A DNA stretch of 64,000 nucleotides from Bin5 sp022821545. Its GTDB lineage: Bacteria > Chloroflexota > Anaerolineae > Caldilineales > Caldilineaceae. This document shows, in pieces, positions 9,543-16,580 of the stretch (position 1 is its first letter; every line of letters begins with the position of its first letter). The stretch covers positions 3,658,001 through 3,722,000 of the forward strand of contig CAXXLO010000002.1 of the NCBI GenBank assembly GCA_963664085.2, in the 5' to 3' direction. The notes beneath the pieces were generated by a model, which was given only the letters and a program-made list of their open reading frames with translations, was not told the origin of the DNA and searched no databases. Made by a program: the position numbers and the translations under genes.

Positions 9543-10568
9543 TCACTCCCCCCAGTATCGGCCAGGACGTGACTGTGAAGGAGCTGCATCAATTCCAAGT
9601 TGGGATCGGACCGCAATGGCCAACTCAACTGCATGACCACCGCGATAGTTATCCGTGATTACGTGCTGCGCGCCGGTTGCCTCGATATAGCGAAGCGTTC
9701 CGTCGAAATCCGCATGGCAAGTCATCGCCACACTGAATGCTCTAGGAGAAAGCTCCAGAACTGGGTCTGTGCTACTAGCCATAAACGCGCTAAGATTGAT
9801 TGCCGTTCCATTCTCCAGGCCAAAGAGGTCGCCTTCTCCAATGCCATATAGTCGCAAGTATTGCCCTTCAGTCAGATAATGTCGCGCATCTTCGGAACTG
9901 ATGTCCAGGAGTGGCCGAATCTGGTAGCCGAACTTCCTGTAGACATCAACCTCCTTACACAATTTTGGGGTAGCAATTATGGGGGCTCGAGTGGCTCCAT
10001 CCAGCACTTCAAGGGCTCGTTCCAAAGTCCCCCGATGTGCCTTTATGTGGACTGCGCCCTGCCCTAACTGACGGAGAACAAGCTCGATCAGTCGGTCATT
10101 TACTTCCGACTGGGAGTATCGCCTCGCACGGTCTGGGCTCCCATAGGTACTGTCTACGACCAGCACGTCAGTCCTTATCACTTCGTTGAGAGGCCAGTTG
10201 AAATCGCCGGAATATGCCACCCTGGACCCATCAGGCAAGGTCACACCCACTTGCGTTGAACCTAACATGTGTCCACTGGGTAAGAGCTCTATCCGACATC
10301 CTTCGACTTCGTACAACTGGCCGGTAGGAATGGCAATCACATTGGACCGATAGGCGAGTTCCGCGTTTAGCTCTACAACGAGCAGATCCTTCGTCGGTTC
10401 ACTCATGAGAATCGTTTGAAAGCCCTTGCTCGATTCAAAGTCGGTCATGTGATCAGCATGGATGTGTGTTTGCACTCTTACTACGGCATTTGACAAGAAG
10501 CCGTCACAGACGACTTTTCCTCCAAGCTCGATACCTCCATTCGCCGACACATTGGCTAGACTCTGCAT
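9543..10568 (-). CDS. Metallo-beta-lactamase-fold nuclease of the SNM1/beta-CASP type
   Basis: 341-aa predicted metal-dependent nuclease. The zinc-binding H-x-H-x-D-H signature is HIHADH at residues 35-40. Later metal ligands are offered by the histidine of PSGHMLGSTQ and the aspartate of YSGDFNWP, and DSTYG follows as in SNM1/CPSF73-like enzymes, where a beta-CASP insertion sits next. Such enzymes trim or cut DNA or RNA ends. Start: ATG 10568 overlaps the TGA of the upstream gene by one base (TGATG), strongly suggesting coupling; an alternative ATG ten codons earlier (10598) would overlap it by 31 bases. It is the last gene of the ten-gene minus-strand cluster. An end-processing or restriction effector role is inference from context; DNA versus RNA specificity is unknown. 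Confidence 0.8.
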   Translation of the reverse strand: MQSLANVSANGGIELGGKVVCDGFLSNAVVRVQTHIHADHMTDFESSKGFQTILMSEPTKDLLVVELNAELAYRSNVIAIPTGQLYEVEGCRIELLPSGHMLGSTQVGVTLPDGSRVAYSGDFNWPLNEVIRTDVLVVDSTYGSPDRARRYSQSEVNDRLIELVLRQLGQGAVHIKAHRGTLERALEVLDGATRAPIIATPKLCKEVDVYRKFGYQIRPLLDISSEDARHYLTEGQYLRLYGIGEGDLFGLENGTAINLSAFMASSTDPVLELSPRAFSVAMTCHADFDGTLRYIEATGAQHVITDNYRGGHAVELAIAVRSQLGIDAAPSQSRPGRYWGE

Positions 10569-11281
10569 CACGAAAGTTCCAAAAAAGATTCCAGACATTG
10601 GGTGATTGCTTGCTCAAATCCAACCGGCAGTTCGTCAAGGACATTTGCCAGGTCAACTCCGCCGGAGAAAGTGAATCTTGAAACGCCAAGCTTACCTGAC
10701 CACTGGGGCCAGTCGTCATAGCAATGATTGATGCCCGCATTGAAGACCTCGTCGCGCTCCACTTGAGTCAGGGTCTCCAAATGGCGGCTAACTCTATTGG
10801 ATGTCACCGCTCCTAGAAACAGATACTTGCGCTCAATTGTGGGTCGAAGACGCAAAACTGCTTGAATGCATTCGCCGATAGGTTCCTGAGAACGTATCTT
10901 TGACTCAACTACCTGTCGTGCTTCTTCGGAGGTCAATTCGTGGACAAGAGTAGCCTTCGTGGCGGCCAATTGATCCTGCCAGGAAGACAGACGGGCGATT
11001 TGTTGCGCTGACTTCATTGGAAGTGTAGTTGCGGAAGGCTTGCCCCACCCAACAAGATGTTGAATGTCAGGATCCAATTCCAAGAGGCGATGGATTTCCC
11101 TGAGCGTACTGGTGCTTTTCATACTAACCAGGTGGGCAATCTCCCTAAAGGAAGTCCCGTTGCGGTGCAGCACGTCGATCAGACGTGCAACTTCAATAGG
11201 AGACAATCGTCTCTCTGTTCTGTGCGTGCCAAGTGAAAGGATTAGGTCTCGCTTCTGTTCAGGAGAAAGATCGCTTTCCAT
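10568..11281 (-). CDS. HTH protein with ParB-like helix-turn-helix region, function unknown
   Basis: 237 aa. The first ~70 residues (SPIEVARLIDVLHRNGTSFREIAHLV followed by STLREIHRLLELDPDIQHLVGWG) look like the helix-turn-helix region of ParB/KorB proteins, but there is no amino-terminal ParB nucleotide-binding domain; that is carried by the next gene upstream. The carboxy-terminal ~120 residues are unrecognised. It lies three bases downstream of the ParB-domain gene and overlaps the nuclease gene after it, so the three are likely made together. One reading is a split ParB, with the clamp domain on one protein and DNA reading on this one. No catalytic motif is seen. It may direct the nuclease to DNA, but this is a guess from order and coupling. 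Confidence 0.6.
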   Translation of the reverse strand: MESDLSPEQKRDLILSLGTHRTERRLSPIEVARLIDVLHRNGTSFREIAHLVSMKSTSTLREIHRLLELDPDIQHLVGWGKPSATTLPMKSAQQIARLSSWQDQLAATKATLVHELTSEEARQVVESKIRSQEPIGECIQAVLRLRPTIERKYLFLGAVTSNRVSRHLETLTQVERDEVFNAGINHCYDDWPQWSGKLGVSRFTFSGGVDLANVLDELPVGFEQAITQCLESFLELS

Positions 11282-11284
11282 TTG

Positions 11285-12103
11285 CTAGTCTCGGTAACCC
11301 TTGCGCTCAAGCCCTTCGTCAATCAGAGTTGCAGCGGCTTCATTCTGCGACGTGTCCTCGTCTTTAGCGAAAAGTTGAAGCCGCTGGAGCAGTTCGGTAC
11401 CAATTGTCACAACTATTTGGGTTATCTGCGCACCTGTTTTGGCAGTCTCTATTGTTTCATCCAGAGGTTTATGTGGAGACTCTTTCACCCCTATAGCCAG
11501 CTTTCTCTGCTGTGCGTAAGTCATAGGTTTCATCTCGTTGGCCAGAGCAATCGCAGTGCCAGCAACGTCCCCGCCCATGACCTCGGCTGCATCCTGCGCC
11601 CTGAGTGCCGTGCGCAATTCAACCTCGCCTTGATCATACAACTCCCGCAGTTCTGGGAGGAGCCGATCATATTTCACATAGTTTAAGACATCAGCGTAAG
11701 GTAATCCTGTTTCCTCTGCAACCGCCTTGGCGCTGCCATATTGCTTAAAAAGGTATGTGCAGGCATCAATGAGATCACGGCTATTCAGATCTCGCCGAAC
11801 CAGGTTTTCGGTGACTGAGATCACCTTTGCCGTAATTTCATTGACCCTTCTATCCAGGACCGCGGCCCAAATTGTGTCAATTCCTAGTTCCCTGTGAGCA
11901 AGGAAGCGTCGCTGCCCCGTGAGGATCTCATACTTACCTGATTGTAAACTCTCGCACACTACGATAGGCTCTAATAAACCAACCTTTCTAATGCTGTCGG
12001 CCAGCTCCGGGATGCCTGCGGCTACGTCACGTGTTCTGGCTTGTCCCCTGCCAATTTCAAGACAATCCAGCGGAATTTGCAGATACTCTTTCACTGTCGC
12101 CAT
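11285..12103 (-). CDS. ParB/Spo0J-like nucleotide-binding domain protein
   Basis: 272 aa. The ParB amino-terminal domain is plain: a PLDCLEIGRGQAR opening, ELADSIRKVGLLEPIVV at about residues 33-49, the nucleotide-pocket segment TGQRRFLAHRELG at 62-74, and ENLVRRDLN at 99-107. A helix-turn-helix follows at about 120-145 (YGSAKAVAEETGLPYADVLNYV). Chromosomal ParB proteins use this fold as a CTP-dependent DNA clamp; the same fold is also used by DndB-type regulators and by ParB-like nucleases of mobile elements. No ParA ATPase accompanies it, so plasmid partition is unlikely. Position inside a phosphorothioation cluster suggests a sequence-reading or regulatory part. Start ATG 12103 has GGAG upstream. 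Confidence 0.8.
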   Translation of the reverse strand: MATVKEYLQIPLDCLEIGRGQARTRDVAAGIPELADSIRKVGLLEPIVVCESLQSGKYEILTGQRRFLAHRELGIDTIWAAVLDRRVNEITAKVISVTENLVRRDLNSRDLIDACTYLFKQYGSAKAVAEETGLPYADVLNYVKYDRLLPELRELYDQGEVELRTALRAQDAAEVMGGDVAGTAIALANEMKPMTYAQQRKLAIGVKESPHKPLDETIETAKTGAQITQIVVTIGTELLQRLQLFAKDEDTSQNEAAATLIDEGLERKGYRD

Positions 12104-12133
12104 TGTCGTATCTCCGAAAGTTGATCGATTGAT

Positions 12134-13555
12134 TCACCCATTTGGAAGGCTATTGTCAATGTGGCCGAGATCCAACACGTTCTCCAACTCCCATCCAGAA
12201 AAAGGCGGCACTGGTGCGTTGTCAGCGGCCTCTACATATTGCTCGAATAATTCTCTCTTTTCACCCAATATCGCGGAGATTCGGTCCTCAATCGAGTCCA
12301 CAACCAGAAACCGATAAACGTGAAGGACCCGATCTCTCTCAAAGCGATGTGCTCGGTGTATAGCTTGTTCTTCTACAGCAGGATTCCACCAGCGGTCGAA
12401 TAAGACTACATGGCTGGCTTCTCCGAGATTTAGCCCAACGCCTCCAGCCTTCAAAGATACAAGAAGCACTCGAGGTCCTGGCTCATTGTTGAAACGAGCA
12501 ACCGCATTGTCTTTATCCTGCTCGGGCAGCCCGCCGTGAATAATGTCAACTGTAGCCGTATCTGCAATTTCCTGAGCCAGCCATTGGAGAGTCTTGACAT
12601 ACTGGGAGAAAACAAGAAGCTTGTGGTCCGCCGATACGAGCCCGTCAATGATCAAGCCGAGAGCTTCTCGTTTAGATGATTCACCGCTAACTGGATCGAA
12701 GTTGCAAACTTGCTTTAGGCGAGTGATAAGAGCAAGCATTGATGAAGTAAGTTTATTGTTACCTCCGCGATGGGTCAGGTTGACCCTGTTTTCCCAGAGT
12801 GCTTCATAGGCATGTTTCTGTTGTCCTTCCAATTCGACATAAACATCCTGGAACTGGATGGGAGGCAATTGATGCAGAACGTCATATTTGCGGCGTCTTA
12901 GGAAAAAGGGCTGCATTGCGGTATGCATCTCTGGCCGACTCATCGCGGATGACAGCAATCCTGGACACACGAAACGATAAACTCCGACCAGATCTCCCAC
13001 TCGGTTTTCTAAGGGTGTACCGGTAAGAGCCCACGACGCATCACGGCGCAGGACACGACATGCCAAGGCGGTTTCAGAATTCGCATTCTTGATCCGCTGG
13101 GCCTCGTCCAATACTACAACGTCGTATTCGGTGGCGTTCGTGGAGCGCAGGAAGTCGGCCCTAATTTGCTCATAGGATGCGATCAATACGTTATAGGGAA
13201 GCATGTAGTAGGCGCGTCGATCTTCGGGTCCACCTCGAACTACGCCTACACTGATATCGGGCGCCCAACGAGCCAGTTCGCGTGCCCAATTAAGGCGGAG
13301 AGATGCTGGAGTTACAACTAAGGACCGCCTACGGCTGCCGGCCTTGAGTTTCATGGACAGCGCGACTGCCACTTGGACGGTCTTGCCCAGTCCCATTTCA
13401 TCAGCTAGCAGCGCAGTTTCTTTGTCCAGGAGAAAGTGTACGCCTTCCCATTGATAGGGCCGAAGCGGGGCTGGCAATGCTGCACCTGAAGATTTCTTAT
13501 CGAACTTGCTATCATCCAATTGGCCGTCTGCGTCTAGATGGAGCAAATCAAACAC
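12134..13555 (-). CDS. SNF2-family DNA helicase/translocase
   Basis: 473-aa superfamily 2 ATPase of the SNF2/RapA group, which translocates on double-stranded DNA. Motifs in order: PYQWEGV (Q-like), Walker A DEMGLGKT at about residues 52-59, TPASLRLNW (Ia), DEAQ at 150-153, TGTPLEN (III), SLKAGGVGLNL (V) and QAIHRAHR (VI). It has no accessory nuclease domain and is compact for the family. It starts at GTG 13555 and overlaps the PAPS reductase gene by 22 bases, so it is part of the same operon. SNF2-type motors are common partners in DISARM, Dnd-restriction and similar systems; here it is the obvious motor for a restriction step. Whether it is the counterpart of a named Ssp restriction subunit I cannot decide. 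Confidence 0.9.
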   Translation of the reverse strand: MFDLLHLDADGQLDDSKFDKKSSGAALPAPLRPYQWEGVHFLLDKETALLADEMGLGKTVQVAVALSMKLKAGSRRRSLVVTPASLRLNWARELARWAPDISVGVVRGGPEDRRAYYMLPYNVLIASYEQIRADFLRSTNATEYDVVVLDEAQRIKNANSETALACRVLRRDASWALTGTPLENRVGDLVGVYRFVCPGLLSSAMSRPEMHTAMQPFFLRRRKYDVLHQLPPIQFQDVYVELEGQQKHAYEALWENRVNLTHRGGNNKLTSSMLALITRLKQVCNFDPVSGESSKREALGLIIDGLVSADHKLLVFSQYVKTLQWLAQEIADTATVDIIHGGLPEQDKDNAVARFNNEPGPRVLLVSLKAGGVGLNLGEASHVVLFDRWWNPAVEEQAIHRAHRFERDRVLHVYRFLVVDSIEDRISAILGEKRELFEQYVEAADNAPVPPFSGWELENVLDLGHIDNSLPNG

Positions 13556-14349
13556 CCGTCTCGCTCGTGCGGTTCATCGTCCACCTCCAAACCGCCAAGG
13601 GTCTCCACAAGAGGCAGGTTTTTGCGCTGGGCGCGCTTGCGCGCTTGTGCCGCCTCCCAATTTGCCTTGATCTGGTTCACGCGTTCGGGCTGCTCCAATT
13701 CCGCCAGAGACTCGCGCGCGTTCCAGAAAAACTCCTCTCCGTGCAATACGCTCTGTTCTTCGTACCTCTTGGCCTCTTCAAATAGGTCAGGGTGGACCTC
13801 TTTGAGCCGCACCCATTCGATCTTCTGTTGGTAAAAGCAAAAGAAGCATCCGGATCGTGTGCGGCCCCATGCCATGTATGGTGGCAAACCTAACCCAGAT
13901 TCCTCTAGGATGCGGATAACGTCGGCTCGGACGATTCCATCATCCTGAAACGGATAGACCGTCTCGACATTCTCCTTAGCGCTGATGTAGCCAGTCCGGT
14001 TTTCGTCCGCTCTAAGTGCCACATAGTTGACAACGGGATCGCTGCCAACAAATGTCTCAAACGGCTTGAGCTTGAGCATTTTGGTACACCAGCGTCGGTG
14101 GTTTGAAGGAAGCATCCCTCCATAGACAGTCAGCCAGTGGTCAAAACTGTCAACTGTGGAGGTCTTGACAATCGGCTTTCCCAGAATGGCCCCGAGCCTG
14201 GCCAGATAGTCGAGCGTCTCAGGCAGCTCTTTGTCAGTGTCGTGGAAGATGTATTCCATCTCGGGGACGCGGTCGCGCATGTAGATGGCGAGCGCAGCGC
14301 TGTCTTTACCGCCGGAAAGGCTGAGGATGTGGCGGATTGGCATGGCCAT
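13534..14349 (-). CDS. DndC/SspD-like PAPS-reductase-family ATP pyrophosphatase
   Basis: 271-aa protein of the PAPS reductase/ATP pyrophosphatase fold used to activate DNA for sulfur insertion. The PP-loop SGGKDS is at residues 12-17 and HDTDKELPETLDYL, usual for the DndC group, follows. Cysteines that could hold an iron-sulfur cluster are C88 (RRWCTKML) with C168 and C171 (GCFFC); a further CxxC pair (C266, C269) closes the protein. In Dnd and Ssp systems this subunit adenylates the backbone before sulfur from the desulfurase is transferred. A sulfate-assimilation role is unlikely, since no sulfite reductase or ATP sulfurylase genes are nearby and a desulfurase and DUF4007 gene are. The BREX protein BrxP is a relative, but the other BREX genes are absent. 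Confidence 0.85.
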   Translation of the reverse strand: MAMPIRHILSLSGGKDSAALAIYMRDRVPEMEYIFHDTDKELPETLDYLARLGAILGKPIVKTSTVDSFDHWLTVYGGMLPSNHRRWCTKMLKLKPFETFVGSDPVVNYVALRADENRTGYISAKENVETVYPFQDDGIVRADVIRILEESGLGLPPYMAWGRTRSGCFFCFYQQKIEWVRLKEVHPDLFEEAKRYEEQSVLHGEEFFWNARESLAELEQPERVNQIKANWEAAQARKRAQRKNLPLVETLGGLEVDDEPHERDGCLICSI

Positions 14350-14456
14350 GCGCAGCTACCTCCTCTCAATTCTTTCGTTCTGTCATAATCTTATCTGCCT
14401 AGAATTGATTCTGATTTCTGAACCGATGAGTTTCTCATCAGAAGTCACTTATACCT

Positions 14457-16580
14457 TTAGCGCACATCTTCGTAAGCTGGATCGTTAAGGTGTTCCAGCC
14501 GTTGTTGTGATTCAGAGATATGAACCACCAAGAGCGCTGTACTGCTCCATCGGCCGTCGGTGTGAACGTTGCGACCGACCTCAATACCTTTGCTAACAAG
14601 CCAGCAGCTTTTGCCGCTTATTGGAACGGCGAATATTTCAGTAACTTCGCGCCAGGCAAGGACATTACTTTTCAGTTGGCGCGCTTGTTCGATACGTTCG
14701 TTGGTCCGCTCTCGCCGCTTGCGCTTTGACTCTTCCAATTCATCCTCAATCGGAAGTGGAGGTTGGCTGGCGATCTCGCTAACACTCTTCTGTAGGGTAC
14801 GAACAAATCCAGTAGTGAACACACACTTTTCCTCTGCCTTCTGTTTCCTTTCGCTCCTATGTGTTGCAATTGCAAACGCCACCTCTTGAGATTTGGCTAT
14901 GGCGAGTCGCTCAATGTTACCATTATCGTCCTTCTTGTATAGAGCCACCTGCAACGGCCGATAGAACGGCGGAGGCACCGGCACTCCCACTCTCGTCATA
15001 TTGCTAGCGAAGTGCTGCTGTACTTCATATGAAAATGGCGTTCGAAGGCGTGCTACGCGAACATATTCATGTTCGGAGAGCCAGTCCTTCACACTCGCAT
15101 ATTTGATGGCTCGTAGTTGCTTAGGCTGCCATAGGATGCGGTAGCTATCCCCATTGTACACGAATAGTTCTGTACGGGGGGGTGCGCTACTGGGATACCC
15201 CTGGAGTTTTTCGAGTTTCCCGGGGATGAACAAGATTGTGTCTTCCGGTTTTGGACGGCGCCTATCGTCTGGAGTGAACTCAAGATCGCACGCAGGGTTG
15301 CATACCATGAGAAGCTCAGGCATTTCGGAGCGCTGAAATATGTCGCCCATTTTGAAGTACGGAAGCGTTTCTGCATCCCTTGCTCCATTATCGCCTGGTC
15401 CCTCACCGTTCTTGCCATTTGCTAATGTGGTGCCGCCAGCATCCTGAGATTCGGAAGGAATCTCCTCTAGTTCGGGTGAAGCACTTTGCTCCTGGTGTGG
15501 TAGCGCTCCTTCATTTACCTCTTTGGGCTGTCTAGGGTGTGTGCCCAATGGCCCCACCATTGTGTCGAAAAGCGCTGCATGGTACATTGCGGTGAGTTGG
15601 GTGGACGGAACCAGTTGGCCCGGGATGTGATCGTCGAAGGACATTTTGTCCAGTTCACGACTCTCAGTAACAAGGGAGTGCTCAAAGAGCAAATGGCCAA
15701 AGTATGCGCTGAATAACCAGAGCAAGTAGTCTCCTAGCGGATGACCATCTGCCTGCAAACTCAGGCGTTGGATGTACACGTAATCGTCAAGATTGAGGCG
15801 TTTGATATCCGTCAAGAACTTGGGGACGACTGTTCCTATCTTACTTTCTATTCCATCCACGAAATCTTGGATGAGATGGCCTTGAGGCGGCGCCATCGCC
15901 ACCATGTCCAAGGTCAGCAACAGTCTGACACGGTCAAGCAGATCAGACTTGGGCACGAAATAGAACATCCCGCCCACAATCCCAGTCTGTTCTCGGAATT
16001 CTTCAGCCAGTTCGTTTACGCTGTCACGGGAGGACATCAGTACCACGATTGGCTTTTCTCTTCCAACTGTATAGTGCGACAGCAATACGCGGACAGCCAC
16101 TTGCGCAGCCGTAACCGCGGCAGCGACTCCTGCTTCACCGAGATAATAGTCCAGGAAGATTAGCTGGGCCGGGTGATGATCGCCTGAAGGTGTTGTGCCA
16201 ATTGAGTCAACATCGAGCCCTAGATTTCTGAGTCCCGCAATCAAATGATCGAGATGGCCGTGCTTTTCACCTAGAATAGCCCTGAGGTGTCTGTCATAAG
16301 CCTTCTGCAGCGGGCCTAAATTGTCACGTTGATCGTATAGCGCTGCTACATAGGCATCGTCTATTTCTTCTTCTGATGCCGGGATCGAATTCAATGGTTC
16401 CTGGAGCGAATTGAGTTGCTCCGGTGAGTCCAACGGCAATTCATTCCAAAAGTCTGCAAGCTCATTTTGCGCAAGGTCGGTTCGACGTGGGCGGTCAAAG
16501 GCGTCATCCACTATGAGAACACGCTCTATTCCCTTTTCTTTGAGTCGTGCGGCAACCGAGTCTGTCGAGTGAGTGCTCAT
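14457..16580 (-). CDS. Receiver-domain-like protein with a long unknown C-terminal part, partner of the double-GHKL protein
   Basis: 707 aa. It begins like a response-regulator receiver: beta-1 VLIVDD with acidic pair D25-D26, phospho-acceptor candidate D144 (LIFLDYYLG), switch serine S183/S184 (VVLMSS) and conserved lysine K211 (FVPKSD). The spacing is odd: D26 to D144 is ~118 residues against about 30 in a normal receiver, so a large insertion separates the first strand from the acceptor. The remaining ~480 residues are unrecognised, with a low-complexity linker (about 355-405) and a charged region rich in E/K/R near residue 625. The start overlaps the GHKL gene's stop by four bases (ATGA). 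No known DNA-binding or effector domain is visible, so its output is unknown. Confidence 0.65.
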   Translation of the reverse strand: MSTHSTDSVAARLKEKGIERVLIVDDAFDRPRRTDLAQNELADFWNELPLDSPEQLNSLQEPLNSIPASEEEIDDAYVAALYDQRDNLGPLQKAYDRHLRAILGEKHGHLDHLIAGLRNLGLDVDSIGTTPSGDHHPAQLIFLDYYLGEAGVAAAVTAAQVAVRVLLSHYTVGREKPIVVLMSSRDSVNELAEEFREQTGIVGGMFYFVPKSDLLDRVRLLLTLDMVAMAPPQGHLIQDFVDGIESKIGTVVPKFLTDIKRLNLDDYVYIQRLSLQADGHPLGDYLLWLFSAYFGHLLFEHSLVTESRELDKMSFDDHIPGQLVPSTQLTAMYHAALFDTMVGPLGTHPRQPKEVNEGALPHQEQSASPELEEIPSESQDAGGTTLANGKNGEGPGDNGARDAETLPYFKMGDIFQRSEMPELLMVCNPACDLEFTPDDRRRPKPEDTILFIPGKLEKLQGYPSSAPPRTELFVYNGDSYRILWQPKQLRAIKYASVKDWLSEHEYVRVARLRTPFSYEVQQHFASNMTRVGVPVPPPFYRPLQVALYKKDDNGNIERLAIAKSQEVAFAIATHRSERKQKAEEKCVFTTGFVRTLQKSVSEIASQPPLPIEDELEESKRKRRERTNERIEQARQLKSNVLAWREVTEIFAVPISGKSCWLVSKGIEVGRNVHTDGRWSSTALLVVHISESQQRLEHLNDPAYEDVR

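Noticed and set aside
11285..12103. Plasmid partition ParB
   Set aside because: No ParA, no replication gene and no iteron or parS-like array nearby.
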